A DNA stretch of 64,000 nt, from assembly GCA_002914845.1 (NCBI GenBank), contig JXTC01000119.1, forward strand, positions 422,271-486,270, read 5' to 3'. The first letter of the stretch is position 1; each line of letters begins with the position of its first letter. Below the pieces are notes generated by a model that ran no database searches, was not told the DNA's origin, and saw nothing but the letters and a program-made list of their open reading frames with translations. Source of the stretch: Trema orientale (Eukaryota; Streptophyta; Magnoliopsida; Rosales; Cannabaceae). Positions 33,801 to 46,167 of this stretch are shown here, piece by piece. Made by a program: the position numbers and the translations under genes.

Positions 33801-36000
33801 GTTTTAGCACTCGAATTACGTGCTCTTCTAAAACGAACTTTTTTTTTTATTTCAAAAGAAAAAAAAAAAACAAATCTGCTATTACTAGAAAGTAGAAAAG
33901 TATAACAGATTTAGTTTGAAGGAAAGTTCTCAACCCAACTGTGCTCATTCTCCACTTGAAACAAACATATGTAATTCAAGTATTGTTGCTTAAATTCCCA
34001 TGGAGAAGAGTAACCATAACAATATGAAAAAGAAATAAAACCAAAAAGAAATTGTTTAAGTTCTAAATGACCAATCAAGCCAATGAGAATTTAAAACACT
34101 TAAAATGCATCCTAGTCCAAATTAGAGATTTGAACAAACCATCTTCCATTACCTACCGTACCAACAAAATGGGAGCCGCATGATAACCATCTCAATTTCA
34201 ATTATTCATTTTTATTTCCTATAAGTTATGTATATGTTTTATACATATATATATATTACATGTAAAATATTCCTTAAAACTTTAGTATGAAATTTGTTAT
34301 AGCAAAACCGGCCAAAAGAGTAGTTAATTTGCAGGCTGGTTCTGTTTTGTTTTGTTTTATTTTTTGTTTTATTATTATCATTTTTTTCCAAATATCATGT
34401 TGGGTATTCAAATATGGCTAAAAATGGTAGTTTAACTGGCGTTGGTCACCATTTGAGTGGCAAAAACAAGAAACAGATATCAATTGCCCGATGTAGGCAA
34501 GTATAATCCAGAGTTTTCTGTCAGAGAATCCAAATTAAAATAACATCAAACAAAGGATATTGTATTATGCTATTTAATATATATGGCATCAGCCCTTTTG
34601 ACTTTGATTATTCTAGATTTATCACTTTTGGTGTAGATGACTTTTACAGATTTTCTGCCAATTCAGTATCTGAAACAATAATTTACTCACGTGAAAAGTA
34701 GGTGCTTTGAAATATACTCCTACTCATTATTTTGTTGGGTTAGTCGCAGTTTCGCACTAGAAGTCCTTAGATTATGTTTATATTAACAATTAGGTCCATA
34801 GAATGTACTCTTAAAAATCACCCTAAATTATTAATTTTTTGGCTATTAAGTCATTTTTCCTAACTCTAACTGACAAAAGAAAATAACCAACGTGCATGAA
34901 TCATAGGTCAGCCTTTCTTTTTTTTTTTTTTATTATTATAAATAGGTTCTTTAAAATAAAAAGTTAAAAAAAAAATTGGAGACAGAGAAAAATTTAAAAT
35001 AACCTCTCCATTTTCAGATCATGTCCATAGGAAATAGCAGTGTACAAATTATTCTATTTCATTGAATATCCAACCGATTTAATCCAATTCATTCTAACAA
35101 GGTTCAACATCAAATCTTAATTAGATTACATTGGACAAAAGTTTGAAAATCCAATAGTCAGTGGGGTAGGATATGAGTTTTTGAAATCCAGTAATATCTA
35201 ATCCAATTCAATATAGATATATATGCCCTTTAAAAATAATATTAAAAAATATAATTTTATTGCATATTAATTTTGTATAGGATTAGCACTGAAGTCCACC
35301 ATCCACCACCTCACACTTAACATGTTTTGGTGCAGTATTATAAGTGTTACTATTAAATGTCACTAACACGTAACTCTACACTTGTATGCTATTTTTCTAG
35401 TGTATTCCCCTATTTATTTATCAAGCATAAATCAAATCAAAACGTGCACGTGTTTATAGATGTTATGAAAAGAGATACACACTAGACTTAGAATGCCAAA
35501 AATGTATGTAAGTCATGGTTTATAATTGAAATGTGAATAATAATTTCGATGCTAGTTATATATTCAAGTGATTTTCTTAAGAAAAGTATATTACCTACTC
35601 AAAATCGAAGGCAATAAACTTACCCGAAAGTGAAGGCAATGGACTTACCCAAAATCGAAGTTGTTGAACCTAGATTTTGAAGCTGCGAAGGTCGTCTATG
35701 TAATATATATGGTCCTTGATTTATAAATAATTTGGTTTTGGGTGTTGAATCACGGTATGAAATCACTTCAGATTTTCTACAGAAAGGGAAGGTAAGCGAG
35801 AAAATAGAAGAGGGGAAAAGTGAGCGAGACAATAGCAAAGGAGAAAGCGAGTGAATCTTTTCGTGAGGTCAAGGTATTGTTGTATAAGGGATATTTCCGT
35901 CCATTATTTCAACGGATCTAAAGAATGGACAGTTAGCTACAATTAGTTGATTCTGGCCATTTAAGTTTTAGTTTTGTAGAGTTTGAGAGAACCTATAATT
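30889..36000. other. Intergenic, no gene identified
   Basis: The first few hundred bases are presumably the CIPK12-type 3' UTR. 31.0-33.5 kb is less AT-rich than most of the window and looks like unique single-copy DNA, but no frame encodes a recognisable protein. There is a short TA-rich tract at 32310-32340, oligo-A at 33540-33580 and oligo-T at 34916-34932. 35.0-35.3 kb has ATCCAATTCATT-type motifs in both orientations, perhaps a decayed hAT MITE. Confidence 0.45.
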
Positions 36001-36440
36001 CCTTTGAAGCTATGATCAAAGAACCATTGAACATAATAAATTCTTAATTTCTAGATTCGGAATAGAGATATCAGAATTGGAATTTAGGAATAATTTCACT
36101 CGGCACTCGATAGAGGGAGTAGAAATACCTTTGGATTCTTGGCTTATAAACTAGGAATAATTTATGAGAATGCAATTGGTGATCAAATACATAGTTGATA
36201 GTTAGGTGAATTCAATCCCCTAGTACATTTATGCATAGAAGTTTCAATATTTTATATTTGTATTTATTTAAGTATAAATTAATTTAGTTTGATTGCCTAG
36301 ATAAAGTTAGGTTACGATAATCTCGGTACTTAGTAGCAATTTAACACCTAATTCCTCGTGGGATCGACAACTTTCTTATCATTTTATTACTTGATTACAA
36401 CCCATACACTTATGGTTATTTAACGTATATGTATTTTATG
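36001..36440 (+). repeat. Possible LTR fragment (U5-like end)
   Basis: The stretch ending CTAATTCCTCGTGGGATCGA then CAACTTTCTTAT (36340-36380) resembles the U5 region common to plant LTR retrotransposons. No boundaries or target duplication could be set. Confidence 0.35.
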
Positions 36441-37600
36441 TAATAATTACAAGACCAAGTCTAAAGGGTACACATTTAATCCTTGCATTTGAATTTATGC
36501 TTGCATGTTTTATGATCTTTATATTGGCTCAAATTTTTATAACAAATCTTTTTCTAAAAGAAGGTTTTCAACTAAAATTCTTAAACTTTCATTAGATTCA
36601 TCTAATAGTTGAAAAACTGATTTATGTTTTTAAAATAAGTCTCATGATCTTCTAATACGCCTAAATTATATTAAAAGCATTTCAAAGATCATGATTTTCG
36701 AAAAAGGTTGAATAAGATAGCTTTAAGGAGCTGAGCAGTTGTCTCGCTCGAAGAAGCGGTCGACCGGTTTCCTGAAGGAGTCGACCGGTTTCTATAAGGT
36801 TAAAATATGACCGTTGCAACTATAAGACTCTCGACAACTAGTTTTGAGCATTCGACTAGACACTCGACTGGTTTTTATAAAAAGTACATCAGAACGGTAA
36901 AAAATAACTAGTTTTAACGCTTATATATAGATTCTCATTTATGACTTGAAATAATTTTTGAATGAACCTACATTATTTGTTACTCATTTAAGTCATTCTA
37001 GCCTTCTCTTTGTGTTTAAAACTTTCAAATCTCATTTTCACAAAAAGCCTTAAACCAAACTTTATCATACTTTATGCTTGCATTTATTTCACCTAAGCTC
37101 AACTTATATTATTCTTTTGAGAGGTGACATTTTTGAGTGAGTCTCACTTGTATTTCTATCAAACTATTACTGTGAGGTGAAGATTGGTACCGGATTCTCA
37201 ATAATCTGAGTCTAGGTGTGATAAGAGTCGGGGGATATTCTATAGTAAAAAGTTTGGGTGAACCCTAAGAAAAATTCACTCTAGTTATATGTAAGACGAT
37301 CAAGCCCACAGGTTAATCCAAATAGTGGAATGCTCAAAACAAGTTGCCTAGAGTCAGTGACGTAGGCAAATCGTCAAATTTGCCGAATCTCATAAAAATA
37401 CTGTTTGCATTTCTCTTTCCCTTACTCTCTATTTATTATTGATATTGAGAAGAATTGCTTGCTATTTTTACTTGTCATGTTCATTTAATTTGGTAATTTG
37501 CATATTTTAACATATTAGCTCAAAAAATTTGTAAAATCTTTTAAAACCCAATTTGCCCCCTTCTCTTGGGTTGCCAATCGTTGGGATAATATATACTAGT
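36441..37600 (+). repeat. LTR-type repeat, plus-strand copy of the family also at 53.0-54.5 kb
   Basis: In order it has a promoter-like TTATATATAGATTC (36920), GACTTGAAATAATTTTTGAA then TGAACCTACATTATTTG, GAGAGGTGACATTTTTGAGT, GAGGTGAAGATTGGTACCGG, and an end rich in GCCCCCTTCTCTTGGGTTGCC. The minus-strand repeat at 54480-53050 shows the same landmarks in the same order. GTCGACCGGTTTC motifs occur at 36755-36800. No gag or pol nearby, so it is a solo or truncated LTR. Confidence 0.5.
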
Positions 37601-38670
37601 TTCCAAACAATATTTTGATTTTGAAATAATCACATAAGAGATAAATTAGTTTCTAAATAATTATTTATGTATCTAAACACAAAATAAAGATGTAATATAA
37701 ATCTAAGTCTACCATCCAATAAGAGTAATTTTATCATTTTTTATTAATTTCTCAATTTAATTTTTATGAGAATGTCATATTTAAAAATGTTCAAATTACA
37801 AAGTTTTTTATATTAAAAAATCAAATTAAATGGAGTTTTTCCATATTTCTTAATTCAAAAGGGGTTTCGTTGAAAAAAATTGAAATATAAGGTTATTTGA
37901 TGATATTTTGTCAAGATAATAGTGTGTGTGTTCTTTTATTTTATTTTTTTAAATAATCTAATATGTTGCAATTTGATCTCGAAAGTTCTAATTTTGGCAA
38001 TTAAGCTTCTAGACTTTTAAAAAACCTGCAATTTGGTCTCTGAATTTTCTAAATTGTAACATATTATTAAATTTTTGACAAAAAATATGTGAAATGCACA
38101 TAATAGAATCTAAAAGTGTATTTGAGGGAAAATGAATTGAAATGACAAATATGTTATTTATATTATTTTTTTATGGTTCTTGGAGTTGGAAATTTGAAAG
38201 AAAATTTTTCTACGTTCAAAGACCATTTGTGCAGTAAACCCCTGTATTCAATGTAAAAATGTTGAACTATAACGAAGCTCATATACCTTTCGGGGAAAAA
38301 AAATGACTATTCTCTAGCTCAGCACATCCGAATGCGACACATAATATGGTGACACACATCATTTTCCTTCTATAGTTTATTTTGGCAATTCCTAAAAAGA
38401 AAAAGGAAAAAGGCAAATGGATCACGACATTTATTTATAAAGAAGTGACAACAATTAGCAGTAATTAATCATTAATCAATTCCAAGACAGGAAATCGTTT
38501 TGAGCCTTTGTGGGAGATTGATATAATTTCAAACGCCTGCTTTTTACCACGTAAACCAACGAATTATAATTCGTTTCGCGATCACATCACACATCAATTT
38601 CACATCACACATCAATTTTGCAGAGAAATTTTGTGGAACGGTATATTTTACTTACAATTAAGGAGATGGC
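37601..38670. other. Intergenic, no gene seen
   Basis: AT-rich. A short exact repeat, CACATCACACATCAATTT, occurs twice in tandem at 38583-38618. No coding pattern. Confidence 0.45.
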
Positions 38671-38672
38671 TA

Positions 38673-38822
38673 CGGTAGGGGCGTCTCTACGTAGGGTCAT
38701 GTCTTAATTATCGTTGGATGGGAATCTGTGGGGAATAACGGGAATCTGTGGAGAATCTATTTATATACAGATTTCCATCTAACGGTAAATAGACAGGACC
38801 CTACGTAGGACCGTCCCTACTG
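38673..38822. mobile_element. Small palindromic MITE, TA target (Tc1/mariner-like)
   Basis: 150 bp with termini CGGTAGGGGCGTCTCTACGT and, inverted from the right, CAGTAGGGACGGTCCTACGT, both continuing into AGGGTC. Similarity of the arms extends inward to GATGGGAATCTGT/GATGGAAATCTGT. TA lies on both sides (38671-38672 and 38823-38824). Stowaway elements have this size and target, but the terminal sequence is not their classic one, so the superfamily is tentative. Confidence 0.7.
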
Positions 38823-39124
38823 TAGAGGCGTTCTACAATTAAAATTTTCTTTTAAAGCAAAAATAAAAGGTGCCAAAACCTAACTACGATTCTATCAAAC
38901 AGTAAATAGAAATAAAAAAGAGGTAAAGTCGTGTTGATAAATTAAAACTGTATTCAATTTTGTAATAAAGAGAAAAGAAAAGAAAAGAAAAGGAATATAC
39001 ATTTTTCATGTGCCATAGAATTGTTTTGTTTTTTTTTTTTAAAGGAATGATTGTTTTGTTTTCTCATACCAGTTATTATTAAAAGAATATGTGAAAATTA
39101 TGCATTGTAAGGCCTTTTTAGAAA

Positions 39125-39392
39125 AATAATTAGAAAAATACACTAGACTCTATTTTTTAGAAGTGGTATGCTTTTTATTAGAAAAATACTATTTTTTTAA
39201 AAATATTTAGAAAAATACCATTTTAAAAAAAAAATAACTGGTAATCAGTTCTCGAGTACAGGTAACTAGTAACCAACTAGTATATAACTGGTAACTGGTA
39301 ATCAGTAACTACTTTTCAGAAACTTGTAACTAGTAACTATTTTAAAAATGGTATTTTTTCTAAAAACTTTTTAAAAAGTGATATTTTTAGAG
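39125..39392. repeat. Fold-back MITE family 1, subfamily B
   Basis: Starts AGAAAAATAATTAGAAAAAT then ACACTAG and ends AAAAAGTGATATTTTTAGAG. The middle has GGTAATCAGTTCTCGAGTAC then AGGTAACTAGTAACC, and CTTTTCAGAAACTTGTAACT. Closely parallels 16727-16962. Confidence 0.6.
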
Positions 39393-39559
39393 CTTTGTAA
39401 AGGAATACCCTACTTTTGGGGGTAAGAATTAAAACATATCCTTTTTCTATTTTATTAAAAAATATATTCCTTTTTAATTTTCATATTTTTTAAATACCAA
39501 GACTACCCTTAGACACACGCTCCTTGCCTCCTCACTTTCACCCTTTTAGATCCTCTCTC

Positions 39560-39700
39560 ATTTATGACTCTCTCTCTCTCTCTATCTACGAACAAAACCT
39601 TGAAGACCACCTCACTCACTCTCGATTTCGTGGTTCCAGACTCTGTCTCTGTCTGTCTTTGTCTCTGTCTCTCTGTCTCTCTGTCTCTCTCTCTCTCAAG
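39560..39700. repeat. CT-rich low-complexity tract
   Basis: Runs of CTCTCTCTCTCTC and CTGTCTCTGTCTC. It resembles a plant 5' leader, but I found no convincing gene after it. Confidence 0.8.
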
Positions 39701-40333
39701 ACAAACGACGCCACCCTATAAGTGTCTCTAGATCGAGTTCACGAAGCTTCGGTCTTCAAGTTACAAGCCACCATTGAAGACCAACCTTCGACACTATCTA
39801 TGGCATCCAATTCGGCTATTTTCAATTGAGCTTCGAAGGTTCATTTCCTTTAGGACATTATTTTTATTTTGTTACTAATTTATCTTTGTATCTCTCGATT
39901 TAGGTTTCTGGTAAATTAATTTACGGTGCATTTTTTTTGTAATTTAGAGAAAATCGATTGAACTTACTATTTGGTAAATTATTTTTTAAGCTGAATCGGT
40001 AAATCATTTTGATAATGAGTTTCAAATTTTTAAGCATTTTAGCATATTGTTATGTTTTGCAAATGATAACACGTTTTTGGGTTATTTATTAAAGAAATTG
40101 TTTCTGAATGGTACTTCTGAAAAAAAGATGAGAAAATCCTTAGATACCTAGTGTTGAGAAAATCCTTAGATACCTACTGAGTATAATTGGTACAAGTATG
40201 TGAAAAAAGATATTCATATATCCAGTGGGTTGCTCTTGTTCCTAGACATTTCAGATCCATTTATTTGGCTGTTGTTTCTCATTCTTCCTTTATGCTCTGT
40301 CGGATAGTCTATATATTGTTTAGGAATGGGTAT

Positions 40334-40660
40334 TCATTTAGGAATGTTTACAAGTTCAAGCTTTTTTATTGCATTGACTTTGAACTTAGTACCACGATCC
40401 CCTCTTAGATCAATGAGTGATAGAAAGTCCCATGACATGCCAGCCCTTTGTAAATCAGAAATATTTTTTGGTTTACCATTTGCTAAAACAAAAATATCTT
40501 CGGGCAAAATCTTGTAAGTTTCCATTACTGGATTTGTTTCTCCATTGATTAACTATAACATGATATAGATTAGCTCCACATGGTTTAGCTTCTTCAAAAG
40601 TGATTACCGCAGCGAAAGGTGCTCTGTATAGCATGTCCATGTTCGAGATTATTAAAAGCT
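40334..40660 (-). pseudogene. SEN1-like RNA helicase N-terminal fragment
   Basis: Minus-strand translation gives DMLYRAPFAAVITFEEAKP then CGANLYHVIVNQWRNKSS, then after a frameshift METYKILPEDIFVLANGKPK then NISDLQRAGMSWDFLSLIDL. The pattern (RAPFAEV.SFEE.KP.G..LY.V.VD.WRN, then YK.LPGDIF.LA..KPE..SDLQR.GR.W.F) is that of the N-terminal region of plant SEN1/MAGATAMA3-like P-loop helicases, as I recall the family. No helicase motifs follow, so this is a short broken duplicate. I am moderately sure of the family and sure that it is coding-derived. Confidence 0.6.
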
Positions 40661-40992
40661 AAAGTAGCTATGCACACTAATTTTCAAAAGAAACACATAG
40701 TAGATTTTGAAATGCCGCCCTAAAATGTACACTGTATTTTTATTTTTTTATTTATAATTTTTTTTTGAGAAGAAAAGAAAAGTTATTAGAAAAGTCACTT
40801 GGGTATTTATTTTTTATATTGGTTGGTGCTTTAGCGTTCTATGGTCAGGTGGCCTTCTATTTCTTGTGCAACAGGAAAAAATGGAGAGTAAGAAAACACC
40901 AAGAAGCAAAAAGAGTGAAAGAAAGAAGAAATAAAGGAGGGAATTAGCTTAGATTTTCTTTCTTGTATATTTATTAGCTGTTGATCTGATCT

Positions 40993-43754
40993 TGTGACAT
41001 CCCCCGATCCCACACACGTATGTGAGGATATTCGTAAAATTATTTAGTGAGATCGAGAGAAGCCACTCGACTTAGAACTGATAAAATAGGGAAAATTTAA
41101 AACTTTTTAAACATCCTGGGGGAAAAAGGAGAATTCCACTCATAATTTTACATACTTCGATGCATACATATATACACCCTGGCAAAGTGGGCCTTTCGTA
41201 AAATATATATAATATACACACACTCAGAATAGGTACAAAATCCTCTGTCAGAAAACTATAGCGTCAAAATGCTCATATACACAAGCCGCGGTCAAAAAGT
41301 AGGCGCTCCTCCCCTAACTCACATAGCATTAGTACCCTCTGCAATGTAAGAATATTTGTGAGTATGAAACTCAGTAAGTAACGTATGCAAATGCAGAGTA
41401 CACATGACAGAGAACAGATAATTATATGATTGGGATCCCTGTGTATATTGTATTGCCTGACAAGACCATGAATCGCATACTGAGCTACTCAGAGAACATA
41501 TAACATATCATGAGCAATATGGAGGTATCGAGTCCTAGAGAATCCCCTCTGTGTACAGTAGAGGTCTACCCCATACCGCCGTCAGAGTGTTCCCGAAGGA
41601 ACCATATTGTCCCCGAAGGAACCGGAGTGTCCCCGAAGGAACCAGAGAGTGTCCCCGAAGGAACCATATCACATATTTGGGCGCTGGCCCACCACACCCT
41701 ATTCACCAATACTCATCAGGCAATATAAATACACCACGTGTTTATGTCTCATGCAAAACTGAATAACAGATGCATATGTACATATATTCACAAATTCCAT
41801 AATCATATATTTCACAGATTTACAGAAACAAAGAATTTCTTACATTGCAGGTGTGACGTTACTTACATGGATTCCAAACTTTTATGAGTTTTCCTTTGTG
41901 AAATGCTCTTCGCTCAAGGTAGAATTTGACGTGTTCCTAATATTTTCCAATGGTAAGTTTACTTGGTCACTTAAAAAAAATTTCTTGTTTTTACTCTATG
42001 AACAAAATATGACTTATAACTTAGGAACCTAAACTAAGGAAGTGTGAACTAAATGAATTTACCATATAAAAGAAATGCATCTGACTAGCATAAACATAAA
42101 TCTTTATAATTTAACTCCAACAAGAGAAGAATCAATCATTTCCACATATGTTAAAGAAAGAAAAGAAAGAAAAAAAAAGAAAAGAAAATACCCCTGATTT
42201 CGTATAAATTCATCACAGGACATAGTAATAAAGTTACATTTCATAAATAGAGTTCCTTTAGTTATATATGAATTCATCCTCACAAGTATTATACAATTAC
42301 AAAACCTTAAAATTGTTTCTATATATCTGTCCAAATAAGGATAAAGAATAGAATTTCACTCAAAAGTAATGAAACAAAGATATAATACTACTTTTTTGAA
42401 AGTCTAATCTAACAAGATTATAAAATTGTCCTGATTCATGCCTTTCTCTATACCATAAACATACAAATATATATATATAGATACAAATCTAAATTTCAAC
42501 GAAGGCAGTAGTTGAATTCAAGTCCATTTAATAACTATAGTCAAGGGGTACAAACAATCAAATAACAACCTCTTCTCTTTTTTTTTTTTCTTTTTTTTTT
42601 TTCTGTACGACTTCAACGTTAAATAAATATCTATATACATACATATACACGTATTCCTTTAATAAGTAAAACACGAGAACAACTCGTGTATATATCACAA
42701 AATTAATGCCAAAAGATAATGAATAATAACTTTGTAGAATTACCTTAAAAAGGATCAGCACTCAAGATTACAATAGACTATTTTTAAGAAAAATAAACGA
42801 TGATATTTTTGTCTCGTAGTTCACTAATTACCCTCCTTGCTACTGACCTGTTTCTCTCTTTTTTTTTTTTTTTTTTTTTAAATCTTTGGAAGTGGGATGA
42901 GAGAGGGAAAAGATGGTGAGAGTTCCTAATGACTCCACTAATTCGGCTACTGCTTGACTGACTCTCTTTCTTTGAGCTTAAAAAAAATATCTAGAATAAT
43001 CAAGGCTTTGCCGACTTAGCAAGAGTCGGTTGTTCCCCTCTATTATAGAATCAATAATAATAATAATGATAATATACGTGTTGTCAATAAGTGTGTACAA
43101 AAATCAGACCTAATTCATTTATAAGAAAAGTAAGAATTACTTAAATAAAGAAAATCATATACATAGGACACAAACAATTTGAGTAAGATAATTAAAACTA
43201 CGTGCCACCTTAATTTAATAACTTTAACTATGCTATTATTATTATTATTATTATTTTTTATAAAGGAAACAAGATATAAGTACACATTTATAATTACAGA
43301 CAATAGCACTAATAGGAATCAAATAAGGCATGTTTAAAATTTAACTTAAAAAAAAACATAGATATATATACAAATAGGTTTCTAGAACATTTTCTAATTA
43401 AAACACACATATCCCATGTAAAAACAAAATTAACTATTATAAATTAAAATCACCTTAACAAGATACTCAAAGAAATAAAATAACACTAATGATTAGCCAA
43501 AATGTAAATATGTAATGTTTTATTAATTGGCTTAATACTCGTTAAAACTTATACCAAGAGCATTTTCGGAGCATTTCACTGCAAAATATCTTAGAATCTA
43601 ATAAGGGTTAATAATCATAGTAATTAAAAATCAAAACTTAAAATAGTATGCAAATATAACACTAATATAAATTAAAATGTTATGTAATCACGTTATTATT
43701 GGCTTTTTAATTATGTGAGGAATTGGGTGTCATTGGGAAATTTGAGATATCACA
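40993..43754 (+). mobile_element. Solo LTR, 2.76 kb, with 5-bp target duplication
   Basis: Starts TGTGACATCCCCCGATCCCA and ends GAGATATCACA, so its ends are TG...CA with a short inverted repeat (TGTGAYATC). It is flanked by GATCT on both sides (40988-40992 and 43755-43759). The interior has no gag or pol, and long LTRs starting TGTGACATCC are typical of Ty3-gypsy chromoviruses (Tekay/Del type). A four-unit minisatellite sits at 41588-41669. It was probably left by LTR-LTR recombination. Confidence 0.82.
41588..41669. repeat. 20-22 bp minisatellite, four units
   Basis: TGTCCCCGAAGGAACCAKA-type units start at 41588, 41608, 41628 and 41650. They lie inside the 2.76-kb solo LTR. Confidence 0.9.
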
Positions 43755-43794
43755 GATCTTGTGCTTTATGTCTTCCTCTTGTGTTTGTAATTAA

Positions 43795-44025
43795 GTTAGA
43801 ATGATGAGTTATGAGCATCAGGAATTAATATTTCTGTTTACTTGATTAAATAAAGTGGTAAATAACACGTAAAATATTCGTTTACTTGATTAAATTTGTT
43901 AAAAAATGGTAAATAAGATGTAAATGATCCATTTACCTGATTAAACTCGATAAAAAAGGTAAATAAGTTGTGAATACGTTAGAATGGTGAGTTACGAACA
44001 TCAGGAATTAATGTTTTTGTTTACT
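43795..44025. repeat. Tandem repeats (183-bp and 44-51-bp periods)
   Basis: GTTAGAATGATGAGTTATGA at 43795 recurs as GTTAGAATGGTGAGTTACGA at 43978, and both continue GCATCAGGAATTAATRTTT or close to it. Between them a shorter unit (TTTACTTGATTAAA...GGTAAATAA) repeats at 43837, 43881 and 43932. Confidence 0.8.
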
Positions 44026-44190
44026 TAACTAAAATCAATTAAAATTTAATTGAAATTATTTAAATTTAGAAATATTAAAAAAATAAATTTAAATATTCAA
44101 TTTAAAAAATAATTTAGAATATTTAAATTTATTTTTTTTAATATTTCTAAATTTAAATAATTTCAATTAAATTTTAATTGATTTTAGTTA
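44026..44190. repeat. Near-perfect 73-bp inverted repeat (hairpin)
   Basis: The arm at 44026-44098 (TAACTAAAATCAATTAAAAT...TTTAAATATTC) is mirrored at 44117-44190 (GAATATTTAAATTTATTTTT...TGATTTTAGTTA), with one base of length difference and an 18-base loop. Almost entirely A and T. If transcribed it would fold into a long double-stranded hairpin. Confidence 0.93.
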
Positions 44191-44498
44191 ATTACGGGTA
44201 ATTTAAACTAGATTATAGATAAGAATAGTAAAGTTTGAATTTTAAACTTTTTTATTTTTACCAAATTTTTTTAAATTTCTTTTTTTTTTCACCCCAAATA
44301 AATGACTATTTAAAGAAATACCATTTACACCCCTAAAGAATACAGCACATGACTGGCACATGTCATTTCCGTCCATAATTTAACAGCCCTTAACAGTTTG
44401 GAGTTAATTGCCACTTTTTTGAGAATTTAAAGGGTTAATTACAAAAAATTTTAATTCAGGGGCTACATTGCCAATCCACGAAAAATTCAGGGGGTAAC

Positions 44499-46167
44499 TG
44501 TTGGAATAATGTCCTATAAAGCAGTTTATTATTTTGACATTATAAACAATTTATTATCGGATTATTTGTTATCTATTTGTTGTTAATAAATTTCATGTTA
44601 TGAATTTTATTTCACTAATTTCTTATTGATATACATATGATGTGTATGTTTATCTTATGCAAAAATCTAAAACATTCCGAGACATATAATGAGTAATAAA
44701 TGAGTAATAAAGAATTATTCGTATGATGAGTTCATATGTGGGAGACATTATATTCTTTATTTTATTATGTCTAAATTAAAGTGTTCGCATTCTGCATATT
44801 GAAGATGGAATACTTTACTATGCCATAGAATGTAGTATTATCTATTTAATTAATGAAGTCTCCAATTATCGAAGTGAGTCTTCAGATAGAAACACTAATG
44901 TATTATAAGAAAGTTATAACAGCATCGAACAAGACCTAGTAAATTAGAATTTGAGGTTAAGTACCGTAACTCAAATTTCTAATTTCACTAATCTAGCATT
45001 ATTGTAGAAGACCTTAATCCTAGTGATTAACGAACTTACTTTCATGTGTTTTGTCTTTTTGAGTTACTAAAGGACTAGTTCCGATTTATAGTTCGAACTC
45101 CGGTATCTTGGAAGATAAGGTATATGAAATGTGTAGAACGTTTTTATGATGGACACCGTGCATATGATGTCACTTTTAGTTTTTTCAAGTACTTAGATAA
45201 TATAAACTAGGACCTCGGTATTCACTATGTGAATTTGACTATGTTAGTATAAGCAGATACAAACACCGTAGTCAATTATTATCCATTAGATGAAAAATAG
45301 TAACTCAAAGGTAAATATGTACTAGAGGGGTAATACGGTAATTTCACCCTACTAGTACGATATTGCATAGGGGATATGTGTGGAGGTATAGTATATGCTA
45401 AATAGATCAAGCTAACTAATTATTAATAAGCTTCACAGAAAATAAAAATGACATTTAGTCCAAGAGTTCAATATTGGACCTATAGTGGTGTGCCCCAATA
45501 TTAATGGATAAGGCCCAATCATAATTAAGAGTTAATTATGATAGTGGGTATATGGTCCATTGGAGCTTGGGCTTTATGGATCCATCTGGTCCCCTGTCTA
45601 GCTCAAAATAAAGCCCAATAATTATTTGATGATCAGTTGAGCCCAACAAGCCCAATAAGCCCATTAGGGTTTACTAATCTCTCTATATAGTTAAGAGAAA
45701 AGTTCTCTAACTAGATAATTAAGTGTTACACATGAAACACTTCCTTAAGAGAGAGTGTCACATGAAAACCAGAGAGAGGAAGAGTAGTAGAGAAAAATCG
45801 GCCACACTAGGGGATTCACTGTCCTTGGTATTTTTGGCCATCCCGGAGAAATCGGTTTGAAAAGATTGTTTTCTTGTTCGTCTGCGGATATGTTTGTTGG
45901 AAATTGAGAAGGTGACCACCCATCAGATCAATCAAAAGGCTTTCGAGAATAGACAGGAAGACGAAAAGATTGTGGAGCGAATCCAGGTATTGTTCTTATC
46001 TAGATCAAGAGTTAATTTATGTTAGATCACGATCCGAAAGGTTTTGTAAATAGAAAAATTTTAAACGACCAATTCCGCTGCGTTTCTTGATTTTACAAAA
46101 CTATGGTGTTCTTGAAAATGATTTTATGAAAATATTTTCCGGGAATTTATTCCAGTAAACACCAGCA
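44499..46167 (+). mobile_element. Solo LTR (1.67 kb), Angela-type copia, copy 1
   Basis: Starts TGTTGGAATAATGTCCTATA and ends GTAAACACCAGCA, flanked by GTAAC at 44494-44498 and 46168-46172. The length and the TGTTGGAAT.ATGCCCTA start are like the LTRs of Angela/Tork-type Ty1-copia elements. It contains no gag or pol. The unit at 46507-48169 is the same family in the same orientation (shared GAAACACTAATG, ATTATAAGAAAGTTATAA, CACCGTAGTCAATTATTATC). Confidence 0.88.

Noticed and set aside
41588-41669. Regular spaced repeats as a CRISPR-like array
   Set aside because: Units are 20-22 bp with no real spacers and lie in a plant LTR; CRISPR arrays do not occur in plant nuclear DNA.
41510-41766. Overlapping frames with repeated PEGT or PRRN
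   Set aside because: Produced by the minisatellite inside the solo LTR.
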